The notes under the pieces: generated by a model
The model's input: only the letters and a program-made list of their open reading frames with translations
Told to the model about the DNA's origin: nothing
Databases searched by the model: none
Position numbers and translations under genes: made by a program
Virus record (IMG/VR): IMGVR_UViG_3300027710_000094
Coordinates: 1 to 29,785 of that record
Source: a virus
Length of the DNA stretch: 29,785 bases
Strand: one strand, 5' to 3'
Shown: piece after piece, positions 1 to 7,084 of the stretch
How positions within the stretch are numbered: the first letter of the stretch is position 1
Layout of the letters: each line of letters opens with the position of its first letter

Positions 1-9
1 GGTGGGGGT

Positions 10-576
10 CTAGAAGACTCCCTGCCGCGGGGGGTTTAGGGGCTTGGTAGGTTTATTGGCGTCGATGTACGCCGTGATGTCAGCGCATAGGGCGATGAAC
101 TCATCGTGGGTCTTATTGTGTTTAACCCAATTGGCTTCAGCACAAACCCAATGAATGTTCGATGCATCATTGGTACCGCCACGACATACAGGTATCTTGT
201 GATCTACCTGTGCCGTCCTGTCTAACTTGCGTCCGGTGTATGCACAGCGTCCTCGCTGGTTATACCAAGCACGGGAGAAGACAGCACATAGAGCGGTGGC
301 CTCGGTGTTGTCGTTAAGACGAACAGAGTGATGCAATGCACGGACAAAGAAGAAACGGCGCTTGTTGTACTTCTTGTTGGATACCTGCTTTATCAACTGC
401 CACTTCCTTGGATTATCGGCACGGTACTTGGCATTGCGTAAGAGCTTTGCCTCCTTGTTGGCATAATACCTAACCTTAGCACGCTCGCGTAACTTAGCCC
501 TATTGGCCTCTAAGTTTCGGTAGTATGCTTTAAGTGCGCTTGAGCGCTTGTCTTCGGGTACTCGTAGGTTGCTCAT
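10..576 (-). CDS. HNH homing-type endonuclease
   Basis: Predicted 188-aa HNH nuclease that would cut double-stranded DNA using one metal ion. The C-terminal half holds the ββα-metal signature: a CAYTG turn at residues 111-115, the DH pair at 125-126 followed by a proline and a GG turn (133-134), Asn140 and Asn149. The N-terminal 80 residues are very basic and rich in Tyr, Lys and Arg, probably a DNA-binding arm. It is the last gene of the leftward run and starts 11 bp after the previous stop, with no visible Shine-Dalgarno sequence. It looks more AT-rich than its neighbours, as expected of a mobile gene. If the genome is circular it lies next to the terminase genes, a common place for HNH proteins that take part in cos cleavage. 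It could equally be a selfish endonuclease. Confidence 0.85.
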   Translation of the reverse strand: MSNLRVPEDKRSSALKAYYRNLEANRAKLRERAKVRYYANKEAKLLRNAKYRADNPRKWQLIKQVSNKKYNKRRFFFVRALHHSVRLNDNTEATALCAVFSRAWYNQRGRCAYTGRKLDRTAQVDHKIPVCRGGTNDASNIHWVCAEANWVKHNKTHDEFIALCADITAYIDANKPTKPLNPPRQGVF

Positions 577-587
577 TTAAGTAGGTT

Positions 588-1103
588 CTACTTTGCTACC
601 TTTGGAATACGGTTAACCTTATTCTTATCGCGGCGGACGTTGACGTGGGGGAACAGGCCGCAGGCGTCGGAGTTCACCAAGCGCATAATCTTTCTGGCTC
701 GATAACGCATGGTGAAGTGGCTGATGCCATGCATCTTCCCGATGGTGCGGGAGTCCAGGCATCCGGGCAGGGACAACGCCCACCGCACCAGCTCGACGTG
801 CCGGCGGAACTCAAAGTTGTTGGAGTAGGCGATGGCGTCGATGAAGGCCTTGAGCATAACGCCCACGTGATCGCGGGAGATGAACGAGTCCACCTCGGTC
901 CGCACCCCTTGCGTGTCGGTGTGCGCCCATGCGGGATGGTTGGGGTCGATGTCGAAGACGTGCTTGCTCGGCACCATCTCGCGGTAAGGCAACACGCCGT
1001 TCTCCCGCATCTTGTCCTGGGCTTTCTTCGGCTGCTTAAAGAACCAATCATCGAAGGTCTTGGCCTCCTTGGCCGGAGCCGTCATGTCATTCAGTCGAGC
1101 CAT
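588..1103 (-). CDS. hypothetical protein with C-terminal helix-turn-helix
   Basis: I do not recognise the family of this 171-aa protein. The C-terminal third contains a plausible helix-turn-helix around SRTIGKMHGISHFTMRYR followed by a basic stretch, so DNA binding is likely. The N-terminal part carries an FDDWFFKQPKKAQ segment rich in aromatic and charged residues. The frame is open further upstream to 1277, but the ATG at 1103 is preferred. It overlaps the stop of the preceding small gene (TAATG) and lies 13 nt after an AAGGAGG sequence embedded in that gene's last codons. It is a candidate regulator or replication accessory protein; the role is not known. Confidence 0.7.
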   Translation of the reverse strand: MARLNDMTAPAKEAKTFDDWFFKQPKKAQDKMRENGVLPYREMVPSKHVFDIDPNHPAWAHTDTQGVRTEVDSFISRDHVGVMLKAFIDAIAYSNNFEFRRHVELVRWALSLPGCLDSRTIGKMHGISHFTMRYRARKIMRLVNSDACGLFPHVNVRRDKNKVNRIPKVAK

Positions 1104-1249
1104 TAGGCGGTCTGCTCCTCCTTGTCCTGCATCGTCCGCCAGAGTTTGAGATACGCGTTGAAGCGCCGTTGACGCTCCTTGTCCAAGCGTGACGGCATGG
1201 CCCGAGATGGCTTGGGCATCGGCTTGCGAGGCTTGGACTTCTTGGACAC
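1103..1249 (-). CDS. small basic protein (48 aa), hand-found ORF
   Basis: A short frame found by reading the gap between two genes. From a GTG at 1249 it encodes 48 residues: a Lys/Arg/Pro-rich N terminus (KKSKPRKPMPKP) and an amphipathic segment near RRFNAYLKLW. Its tail, KEEQTA, resembles the KExQS tails of two other small genes in this genome. It ends in a TAATG overlap with the next gene, and its final codons contain the AAGGAGG that would serve that gene. Both points argue that it is translated. The start is uncertain because no Shine-Dalgarno precedes the GTG, and an internal ATG at 1219 is possible. Function unknown; the basic charge suggests nucleic-acid contact. Confidence 0.5.
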   Translation of the reverse strand: MSKKSKPRKPMPKPSRAMPSRLDKERQRRFNAYLKLWRTMQDKEEQTA

Positions 1250-1296
1250 AAGGGCAGTCTGTTGAGGACTTTAGCACAGCGTAAGGAAATTATGCT

Positions 1297-1674
1297 TTAG
1301 TCTTTGGAGTAGTCGTTATGCCAGTACCGCTTGTGCTTGATGAGGTATTTGTTGGCCTTTAGCCAATTGAAGAAAGACCTAGCCGTACACATCAGTTGAT
1401 CCGGATGCTGTGCTGTGGCACGATGGCAGAGTTCAAGAACCATGCCTTGTGGGATGCGCCTAGGCCACTCTCTGAGAATAGCTTCTCGGCGTGGGATGTA
1501 CTCGCTGTTCCACTTTAGGAATTGCTCGATGAAGTCTATGTCAATTCGCTCTGGCTTCATCTTCTCGATGTACCAAAGTCTCCGATATTCGCTGTAATCC
1601 TCGGGATATCTCTCGTACAGTTCGTCGAGGTACTCCCGCTGCTCTTCGGTCCAATCGTCGGTCTGGTCGCTCAT
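1297..1674 (-). CDS. hypothetical protein (125 aa)
   Basis: Unrecognised soluble protein. The N-terminal half is acidic and rich in Tyr and Glu (EEQREYLDELYERYPEDY), while the C-terminal half is basic and aromatic (FFNWLKANKYLIKHKRYW), giving a strongly polar charge layout. The last 40 residues could form a small winged-helix-like domain. The ATG at 1674 overlaps the stop of the upstream gene (ATGA) and is preferred to the upstream in-frame ATG at 1698. The N terminus reads MSDQ, one of several MSD starts at coupled junctions in this genome. Confidence 0.65.
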   Translation of the reverse strand: MSDQTDDWTEEQREYLDELYERYPEDYSEYRRLWYIEKMKPERIDIDFIEQFLKWNSEYIPRREAILREWPRRIPQGMVLELCHRATAQHPDQLMCTARSFFNWLKANKYLIKHKRYWHNDYSKD

Positions 1675-2030
1675 AGGTTTGAGAAGCAGTTGCGCCAAAG
1701 CATGGAGTCATCCTCGAACTTGATGTAGCCGTAGCGTATCATCGTCTTGATGTAGGACTCGGTCTTGGTCTGGTCGGCCGCGTTCTTGGATTTGTCGATG
1801 AGTTCCCGCAGCTGGGCACGGCTGAAATGGGAAGGCTTCTTGGCCAGCCATTCTCTCATCCAAAGACGATGCTGTTCGTGCCTGTCGGAGATGGCCTTGC
1901 GGCCTAGTTCGGCGAGCCTGAGCATCCTGGGTCGGTTGGCTTCCCACATCTGGCGATAGCGCTCCTTCGTTTCGATGATCTCGGCCTTCGTCAGCCTTCG
2001 CGGTTTTCTTTGCCTGTTTGTGTTGTTCAT
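1671..2030 (-). CDS. hypothetical basic protein, possible winged helix
   Basis: A 119-aa protein, strongly basic at its N terminus (NRQRKPRRLTKAE), followed by helical segments rich in Arg, Glu and Trp. The end, around YIKTMIRYGYIKFED, resembles the recognition wing of small winged-helix proteins. It is the first gene after the repeat-bearing spacer at 2031-2267, so it may bind or be controlled by those repeats; this rests on position only. The leader just before ATG is CTCTCCAACCC, an example of the A/C-rich early leader without Shine-Dalgarno. Confidence 0.65.
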   Translation of the reverse strand: MNNTNRQRKPRRLTKAEIIETKERYRQMWEANRPRMLRLAELGRKAISDRHEQHRLWMREWLAKKPSHFSRAQLRELIDKSKNAADQTKTESYIKTMIRYGYIKFEDDSMLWRNCFSNL

Positions 2031-2108
2031 GGGTTGGAGAGTTTACCCTGTATCTTGCATCTGACCCAGAGCCCGCCCGGCGTAAGCCAAGGGCTAGGGC
2101 TTCTGGGT

Positions 2109-2135
2109 GGGGGACTGCATTTGTATTTGTCCCCC
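2109..2135 (-). other. perfect 7-bp inverted repeat, hairpin candidate
   Basis: The arms are GGGGGAC and GTCCCCC around a 13-nt AT-rich loop. No T-run follows on either strand, so it is not a standard intrinsic terminator. It sits 8 bp from the 12-bp repeat block and may be part of the same control or origin element. Confidence 0.4.
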
Positions 2136-2142
2136 TAACGCT

Positions 2143-2190
2143 TTGATAAAGGAGTTGATAAAGGATTGTCTATTACCCTGTCTATTAGCC
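2143..2190. repeat. four tandem 12-bp units (iteron-like)
   Basis: On the plus strand the units run without gaps: TTGATAAAGGAG, TTGATAAAGGAT, TGTCTATTACCC and TGTCTATTAGCC. The first two differ at one base, and so do the last two, so this is two adjacent pairs with one common 12-bp period, slightly more than one DNA turn. A partial further unit beginning TGTCCTT follows. The block is AT-rich for this genome and noncoding. It is a candidate binding array for an initiator or repressor. Confidence 0.6.
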
Positions 2191-2267
2191 TGTCCTTGAA
2201 AGTCAAGAGATGGGTGCTATTTTGACCTGTAGGGCGTTTTGGGGTGGTTCGGCTATGTTGCCTTGTC

Positions 2268-3614
2268 CTACCCGACAAAACGCCTTGGCGACCCCTTGGC
2301 GGGGCTGGAATAGGCATCCTGCTGGACGGACAGGGTCGTGCTTCGGCGTTCCCAAGCGATGCGTCCCTGTTCGCGGGCGTGTCGGAGGGGGATGGCGGAC
2401 GTGAAATTGCCTTGGTCGTCCTTGAGTCCGGCACGGCCACCGCGCTTGGGGATGCGGAGGGTGTAGAAGGGCTGCTCTTCGGCCCCCTCGGCGGTCGGGT
2501 CTTTGGTCAGCACCATGACGGCACGATGCCAGTTGGCGAGCTCGGCGGAGCCAGAGCCAGCATAGGCGAGGTCGGCGAGGGACGTTGACTTGTCCTTGGC
2601 GGGCTTCGTCGTGTGGTGGACGGAGAAGAGGATGACCCCCGTGTCTTGGAGGACGGGCTGGATGATGTGGCGCAGGAAGTGGGACGCGGCTTCCTGATCG
2701 GAGAGGTCAACGCCGGCGAACCCGAGGATGGGGTCAATCCAGACGAGGTCGGCCTTGTGGCGGGTGACGAGCTCACGGAGCAGGACGCCGAAGGCCTCGC
2801 CAGTCCGCACGGCCTCGCGGTAATAGAAGACACGGTCGGCGAGTTGGTTCACGATCTGCGAGCCACGGGCGATGCCCATGCCGTCGAGCGTCCCTTGGAT
2901 GCCCTCCGCGACGTCCATCTCGTCATTCTCGGATTGGATGATGACCGAGGTCAGCGGACCCTTGCGGGACTTGATGCCGAAGAAGTCATGCCCAGGAGCG
3001 AGGGCGAGGGACAGGGCGGCGTGGGTGACGAGGGCGGACTTGCCGGCGCCCGTCTGGGAGACGAGGAGGCAGGAGCCACCGCGGCAAAGGAAGCGGTTGC
3101 CAAGGACGCAGGACGGGTCTTGTTCCTTGTCGGAGGCGACCATCGTGCGGAAGTCGAAGGCCTGTGAGGTTTCCTTCCCCTGCCCCTTGCGCCGTGCGAG
3201 GGACTTGGCAAGTTGCTCTTGGGCGAGGATGATGGCATCGGGGTCGGCCCCAGCCTGTTGGGTGACGCTCAGGACGGCCTTGGCATACTCCGCAAGTTTG
3301 CGTAGGTTAAGGGCTTTAATCACCGCATCCGTCCAAGCCTTGTTCGGCTGGATGAACTGCCCGGTCGTGGACAGGTCGGAGACGGTGAAGGCCTCGACGG
3401 GCGAACCGATTTGGCGGAGGCGTTGGCTGACCGTCAGTTCGTCTGGGGTCGTGCCTTCCTCGACGAGCGCCGTGATCGCGGAGGCGATGTCCTGATTGGT
3501 CGGCTCGAAGAAGTCGGATGGGATGAGGCCGTCGGGCAGCGGGAGCCCTTGGGCGATGGAGACGGCAAGGATATGCCGTTCCGCATCGAGGGCGGAAGGT
3601 GGAGGGAGTTCCAT
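2268..3614 (-). CDS. replicative helicase-like ATPase (DnaB N-domain plus RepA/AAA_25-type core)
   Basis: Predicted 448-aa ATPase that would unwind DNA at the fork or load on the phage origin. The N terminus resembles the DnaB N-terminal domain (ALDAERHIL, then SDFFEPTNQDIASAI). The core has a Walker A motif SQTGAGKS at residues 186-193, a Walker B strand LVWIDP at 290-295 and the SVHHTTK motif near 331-337 typical of RecA-fold RepA/AAA_25 helicases. The frame extends upstream to 3704, but that would overlap the previous gene by 62 bp. The ATG at 3614 leaves 28 bp and keeps the whole DnaB-like domain. No primase domain is visible. It lies beside the repeat-rich spacer, which fits an origin role. 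Confidence 0.8.
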   Translation of the reverse strand: MELPPPSALDAERHILAVSIAQGLPLPDGLIPSDFFEPTNQDIASAITALVEEGTTPDELTVSQRLRQIGSPVEAFTVSDLSTTGQFIQPNKAWTDAVIKALNLRKLAEYAKAVLSVTQQAGADPDAIILAQEQLAKSLARRKGQGKETSQAFDFRTMVASDKEQDPSCVLGNRFLCRGGSCLLVSQTGAGKSALVTHAALSLALAPGHDFFGIKSRKGPLTSVIIQSENDEMDVAEGIQGTLDGMGIARGSQIVNQLADRVFYYREAVRTGEAFGVLLRELVTRHKADLVWIDPILGFAGVDLSDQEAASHFLRHIIQPVLQDTGVILFSVHHTTKPAKDKSTSLADLAYAGSGSAELANWHRAVMVLTKDPTAEGAEEQPFYTLRIPKRGGRAGLKDDQGNFTSAIPLRHAREQGRIAWERRSTTLSVQQDAYSSPAKGSPRRFVG

Positions 3615-3642
3615 GGCTTGGAGTGGAGGGGGACTAAGGGGC

Positions 3643-3909
3643 TTAGGTTCGCCTGCGTCCAGCCTTTTCGCCGTAGTGGGCGGTCGGGTAGGGCTTGGCG
3701 TCACGGCGAAGGACGACGCGGTAGATGCGTTTCTCGATGAGTCCGAGCTTCATTCCCTTATGGATGGTGATGCGTGCGGCGGTGCGCTCCATATTCCAGA
3801 CCTTGGCCCAGCCGTTGATTGTGCGGAAGCCCTTCGGTGGGGTCTCGGCGGTCTGGTGGATGGCGGCCATCACCTTGACCAGGAGCGGGTCGGGTTGTCG
3901 GCGGCTCAT
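3643..3909 (-). CDS. small winged-helix-like DNA-binding protein
   Basis: An 88-aa basic protein upstream of the helicase gene. The segment GFRTINGWAKVWNMERTAAR followed by IHKGMKLGLIEKR looks like a helix-turn-helix with a wing. Its size and position fit a helicase loader, initiator or local regulator, but I cannot assign a family. The start is coupled by ATGA to the upstream gene. Confidence 0.65.
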   Translation of the reverse strand: MSRRQPDPLLVKVMAAIHQTAETPPKGFRTINGWAKVWNMERTAARITIHKGMKLGLIEKRIYRVVLRRDAKPYPTAHYGEKAGRRRT

Positions 3910-4130
3910 GGTAGTCGGTAGTCTTTGACGTTAAGGTCGCGGCAATACTCGATGGCGTCGTGGGCCTTCAGCTTGTAGTAGAAGTTGCGACCGACGTATA
4001 AAAGGATTGTGCCAATGACTTGCCCAGGCTGACGAAAGGGCGGGTCGGTGTCTTGGAAGTAATACCGCACCTGTCCGTCGTCGCCGTAACCGATGTAGAT
4101 TTGCCAGCGTGGTCGTGGATTGTCGCTCAT
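3906..4130 (-). CDS. hypothetical protein (74 aa)
   Basis: A short protein with alternating aromatic and charged residues (WQIYIGYGDDG, VRYYFQDTD), suggesting a small β-sheet fold, then an α-helical tail around YYKLKAHDAIEYCRD. The start at 4130 overlaps the phosphoesterase stop (ATGA) and gives an MSDN terminus; the longer frame to 4193 is unlikely. No family recognised. It lies between the phosphoesterase and the winged-helix protein, so a DNA-metabolism accessory role is possible but unproven. Confidence 0.6.
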   Translation of the reverse strand: MSDNPRPRWQIYIGYGDDGQVRYYFQDTDPPFRQPGQVIGTILLYVGRNFYYKLKAHDAIEYCRDLNVKDYRLP

Positions 4131-4882
4131 GGGGTAAATGTCTTTAGTTCGGTCTGCCAGATCCAGACGCCGCCCATCTTGTGGACGAGCCAAGCCTTAT
4201 AGTCACCGCCCTTGGTCACGAAGCCGGCGACGAAGCCGGAGCCCCAGCGGGATGTTGCGAGGCGGTGGGACGCGTAGTCCATCTCGTCCTTGCGGCAGAG
4301 GCAACCAGCGGAGAAGGCGTTCCCGCCCCCGTGCTTGGTCAAGGCGACGCTTGCGAGGTTGTGGGTGTGCCCGTGTATCAAAGCCCCGCCGTGGGGGCTG
4401 TAGTGGAGCCCCTGGACGACGGTGGCGTTGGCGCCGTGGGCGTAGCCGTGGACCATCGCAACAGGGCCGAGACGAAAGACGCCCTTATCTGCGTGGTAGG
4501 GCAGGATGACCTTGGCCCCGTTCTGCCGGGCGACGCGATTGATGCGGGCCTTTAGGTCGGTGCAGTAGTCGCGGACGATGGCCTGCCCGTGGCCCTGCAT
4601 CGAGTCGAGGCGGTGTTCGTGGTTGCCCCAAAGGTAGACGGTAGGCTTCCAATTGGCGAAGAAGTCCTCGCCGGCATAGACGTCCATGGTGAGGGACTCA
4701 GCACCTTCTCTGTCAGTTCCTACGCCCTTGCGGAGGGAGCGGAAGTCGTAGTGATCGCCACCAGCCACCTTGACGTCGGGCTTGAAGTCCTTCGTGAACT
4801 CGTAGAGGGCCGAGAGGGCTTCGGGGTCTGCCATGTCCCCGTGGCTGTCGGAGGCGAAGATGAACTTGGTCAGTCGGCTCAT
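4127..4882 (-). CDS. calcineurin-like metallophosphoesterase
   Basis: Predicted 251-aa two-metal phosphoesterase with the full family signature in order: D12-x-H14 (SDSHGD), GGDHYD at 41-46, GNHE at 86-89, a metal-site His in VHGYAHG (His145) and GHTH at 171-174. Relatives cut phosphomonoesters, phosphodiesters or DNA ends (SbcD/Mre11 branch). This one lacks room for the Mre11 capping domain, so a nucleotide or RNA/DNA end substrate is possible but not determined. It is coupled by ATGA to genes on both sides within the replication operon. GC content and codon use match the neighbours. Confidence 0.85.
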   Translation of the reverse strand: MSRLTKFIFASDSHGDMADPEALSALYEFTKDFKPDVKVAGGDHYDFRSLRKGVGTDREGAESLTMDVYAGEDFFANWKPTVYLWGNHEHRLDSMQGHGQAIVRDYCTDLKARINRVARQNGAKVILPYHADKGVFRLGPVAMVHGYAHGANATVVQGLHYSPHGGALIHGHTHNLASVALTKHGGGNAFSAGCLCRKDEMDYASHRLATSRWGSGFVAGFVTKGGDYKAWLVHKMGGVWIWQTELKTFTP

Positions 4883-5412
4883 ACGCTTGGCGTCTTTGGC
4901 AGTTCGGTGGGCTGGGCGTACTTGTCGTAGTGGCGCACGAAGCGGAGACCGAGGCGGTCGGCTGCGTGGTAAAGACCTGGCGTGCTGAAGTCGTACTTCT
5001 CGGAGGTCTCGCGTGCGGTCAGACCCTGCTCGATGCCGAGGCGGACGGCTTCCTTCATTGAGATTTTACCCTTGGCGAGGAGGTTCTCCTCTACGCCCCC
5101 GAAGGCCCGCTTGCCCGCCTTACGGCGCCGACAGCCCGCAGGCCAGATGATGCCGTGCCGGCAGATGAAGGCCTCCATCTCCTTGACGGCGACCTTCGCG
5201 ATCTTGGCGGCGTCGGCAGGAAGCCACGACGCACGGATGGCCTCGCGGATGGCCTTGGCGATGTGGCGGTCATAGGGGTCTTTAAATTGGTCAACCCTGA
5301 TATGCGGCTTGGAGTCGTAGTGGGGACAGGTGGCGAGGAAGCGGAGGCGGTCGATTGAAACCCCCCACGCTTTGGACATCTCGGCCAGTTCGTCGTCGGT
5401 GGGGGAAGGCAT
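4879..5412 (-). CDS. hypothetical protein with helix-turn-helix-like C terminus
   Basis: A 177-aa protein of unknown family. The middle is basic (CRRRKAGKRAFGG) and has Cys residues around CRHGIIWPAGC that could hold a metal, though only three Cys are close. The region GLTARETSEKYDFSTPGLY resembles a helix-turn-helix, so DNA binding is likely. The start lies 4 bp after the previous stop. It probably works with the adjacent phosphoesterase or as a regulator; this is inferred from position only. Confidence 0.6.
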   Translation of the reverse strand: MPSPTDDELAEMSKAWGVSIDRLRFLATCPHYDSKPHIRVDQFKDPYDRHIAKAIREAIRASWLPADAAKIAKVAVKEMEAFICRHGIIWPAGCRRRKAGKRAFGGVEENLLAKGKISMKEAVRLGIEQGLTARETSEKYDFSTPGLYHAADRLGLRFVRHYDKYAQPTELPKTPSV

Positions 5413-5416
5413 GGCG

Positions 5417-5701
5417 TCAGAACTTGTCGGACTCCTTGGCTTGCTTCCAGACTTGGCGGACGGCGAAACCGTTCTCGGTCGGGTCGAACTCGCCCAGGTG
5501 TTCGTCGAGGGCGTTCCCGGCCTTGATGAGGACGTCGATGCCGTTGCGGTAGCGGTTCAAGTCGATGGCGGAGATGACGACCCATTGACCGTCCTCGGTC
5601 ATCTTGAGGACTTGGGAGAGTTGAAGGTTCAGCGCGTTGACCTGAGCGAGTTGCCGTTCCAGCTCCTCGATGCGTTCCTGCTTGGTTGGCTTCTTGCTCA
5701 C
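5417..5701 (-). CDS. small coiled-coil protein (94 aa)
   Basis: The N-terminal 35 residues form a clear heptad-like coiled coil (QERIEELERQLAQVNALNLQ), followed by a mixed domain ending in basic/aromatic helices. It starts with GTG overlapping the stop of the 49-aa gene upstream (GTGA). An AAGGAG sequence within that gene's last codons lies 8 nt before the GTG, which supports this start. Family and function unknown; probably a multimer. Confidence 0.65.
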   Translation of the reverse strand: MSKKPTKQERIEELERQLAQVNALNLQLSQVLKMTEDGQWVVISAIDLNRYRNGIDVLIKAGNALDEHLGEFDPTENGFAVRQVWKQAKESDKF

Positions 5702-5847
5702 GACTGTTGCTCCTTCTCTGCTTTGGCTTTTTCTGCCAGTTCATCGATGCTCTTGCATCCGTGAATAGCCATAAGTTGCTCAAAGGCCTTGCGATGTATA
5801 GCAATCATTTCCTCTGCGGCTTGTTCGATTGGAGATTGGTCGCTCAC
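5698..5847 (-). CDS. small acidic/helical protein (49 aa), hand-found ORF
   Basis: A frame too short for routine calling. It starts with GTG at 5847 overlapping the kinase stop (GTGA) and ends overlapping the next GTG start. The product is almost wholly α-helical, with a single Cys and a KEQQS tail that matches tails of other small genes here. The double overlap fills the 142-bp gap exactly, strong evidence of a real gene. The final AAGGAG codons double as the ribosome site of the next gene. Function unknown. Confidence 0.7.
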   Translation of the reverse strand: MSDQSPIEQAAEEMIAIHRKAFEQLMAIHGCKSIDELAEKAKAEKEQQS

Positions 5848-6410
5848 AGTTGCAGATGCTTGGCTACGGACGCACCGACCTCGCGGATCGTCACGGCGGT
5901 GTTCGGCTTGAAGACATAGGTCTGGTCGGGGATGACGCCTTCAAGCATCTCGCGGATGCTGGTGGCCTCCTCGTCGTTAGCCGGGCCGACGCCTTCGGTC
6001 TCGATGTGCAGATGGACGACCCGCCAGCCACGGACCTCGCCCATCAGTTGCTTCGTCACGACCACCTCGTTGATGTAGCGGGTGTCGGGGATGACGACGT
6101 GGCCCCGCTCCTTCTTGGCGGACTCGGTGAGGTTGAAGATGAAGACGTCCTTGTGCATGGACCGGGCGAACCGACCCATGGCGACCAAGGTGTCGCGGTG
6201 TTCCTTTTTGAAGGTCTCGTCGAAGAAGTTTGCCGTCAGCCCGAGCTGATAGGCGAAGTCGTTGGCGGCGTCCTTGAGGGCGTCGGCGAAGGCGATGCGT
6301 TTGATGTCCACGCTGTAGCGGGTCATGCCTTCCGCGAAGGTGTCCTTCCCGCTGCGGGCGTACCCGGAGAGAAGGACGATGGTCTGCGGGGCTTGGAGGG
6401 TGCGGCGCAT
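5844..6410 (-). CDS. deoxynucleoside monophosphate kinase-like protein
   Basis: Predicted 188-aa P-loop kinase that would phosphorylate dNMPs to dNDPs for phage DNA synthesis. The Walker A motif GYARSGKD lies at residues 16-23. DTRYINEV in the C-terminal half matches the DxRxxNE element seen in phage dNMP kinases of the T4 gene 1 type. A lid-like basic region is present around FKKEHRDTL. The length fits the family. The start lies 3 bp after the previous stop (TAACCCATG). An adenylate-kinase-like substrate range cannot be excluded. Confidence 0.75.
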   Translation of the reverse strand: MRRTLQAPQTIVLLSGYARSGKDTFAEGMTRYSVDIKRIAFADALKDAANDFAYQLGLTANFFDETFKKEHRDTLVAMGRFARSMHKDVFIFNLTESAKKERGHVVIPDTRYINEVVVTKQLMGEVRGWRVVHLHIETEGVGPANDEEATSIREMLEGVIPDQTYVFKPNTAVTIREVGASVAKHLQL

Positions 6411-6413
6411 GGG

Positions 6414-6839
6414 TTACCAGTCGGTCGGGGTCGGGATGGTGGAGGCGGCAGAGCCTTTGCCCTTGGGGAAGTTCAGCTTGTACTTGAACTGCGGCTTGCC
6501 CTGCCATTCGCCGTCGGGGGTGACTTCCACCTCGACCTCGAAATAGATGCCGGTCGCGGGGCGGAGGTAGTCCAGGAACGCCGGCACGGAGAGGTCGGCC
6601 TTCGGTTCGGAGACGAACTTCCCGCTGATCTTGCCGACGAGCATGGCGAGGCTCTTGCCGTACTTCGTGCCGTAGGACTTGGAGAAGCACTGGCCTTCGG
6701 CGGTCTTGAAGAACAGGCGGGCGGAGACGCCGTCGTCGTAGACCTTGACCTTGTCCTCCTTGGGGAGGGACATCTTCAAGACATACTTGCCGGAGGCGTT
6801 GAGCGTGGTGAGGGGCGGGCGGTCGTTTTGGTTTTCCAT
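6414..6839 (-). CDS. hypothetical protein, possible single-strand DNA-binding role
   Basis: A 141-aa protein with a predicted β-rich body (YVLKMSLPKEDKVKVYDD, then YFEVEVEVTP) and a loose C-terminal tail ending PTPTDW. Size, β content and location between recombination and nucleotide genes recall phage single-strand DNA-binding proteins. The tail is not clearly acidic and I see no diagnostic motif, so this is a guess. The leader before ATG is the A/C-rich form (TAACCCACAACCAAC). Confidence 0.6.
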   Translation of the reverse strand: MENQNDRPPLTTLNASGKYVLKMSLPKEDKVKVYDDGVSARLFFKTAEGQCFSKSYGTKYGKSLAMLVGKISGKFVSEPKADLSVPAFLDYLRPATGIYFEVEVEVTPDGEWQGKPQFKYKLNFPKGKGSAASTIPTPTDW

Positions 6840-6859
6840 GTTGGTTGTGGGTTAGGAGA

Positions 6860-7072
6860 TTATTTTTTGTCGGAGAGTCTTTCGGCCATTCGGACTACTG
6901 CGGTTAGATACCCAATAGTCACCAAGCAAGTGGCGCCGATTGCCCAGAGTGCTACGGAAGCCCAAGGGACAGACGATAGGTAGGCATCACAGCAAAAACA
7001 AACAAGCACACCTGCGGAGTTCTGGAGGATGCGTGTTCCTGCCGTATGCCTTACTTCTTCTTCGCTGGTCAT
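6860..7072 (-). CDS. small membrane protein (70 aa)
   Basis: It has one or two hydrophobic segments between about residues 21 and 60 (a Cys-rich LVCFCCDAYL part, then VALWAIGATCLVTIGYL) and a charged tail ending SDKK. It probably sits in the host inner membrane. The gene is preceded by the same TAACCCACAACCCAC leader as its neighbour. Such early phage membrane peptides often act in host takeover or superinfection exclusion, but nothing here proves that. Confidence 0.6.
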   Translation of the reverse strand: MTSEEEVRHTAGTRILQNSAGVLVCFCCDAYLSSVPWASVALWAIGATCLVTIGYLTAVVRMAERLSDKK

Positions 7073-7084
7073 GTGGGTTGTGGG

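Larger units (their letters stand above)
2031..2267. other. noncoding spacer, candidate replication origin or control region
   Basis: This is the longest noncoding stretch in the window (237 bp), directly downstream of the helicase gene. It contains four tandem 12-bp units (2143-2190), a 7-bp perfect inverted repeat GGGGGAC/GTCCCCC with a 13-nt loop (2109-2135), a 5-bp inverted repeat CTTGA-AAG-TCAAG (2195-2207) and GC-rich inverted segments near 2070-2100. No open frame longer than about 10 codons is visible on the minus strand. Repeats plus AT-rich segments beside a helicase gene are the usual layout of a phage origin, but operator function is equally possible. Confidence 0.4.

Noticed and set aside
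2135-2440. 101-codon minus frame across the repeat block
   Set aside because: It overlaps the helicase C terminus out of frame, is Pro/Arg-rich, and would turn the tandem 12-bp repeats into coding sequence with no sensible protein.
5829-6983. 384-codon plus-strand open frame
   Set aside because: It lies opposite the dNMP kinase and its neighbour, has a repetitive Gly/Arg/Asp/Val-rich product and no recognisable domain.
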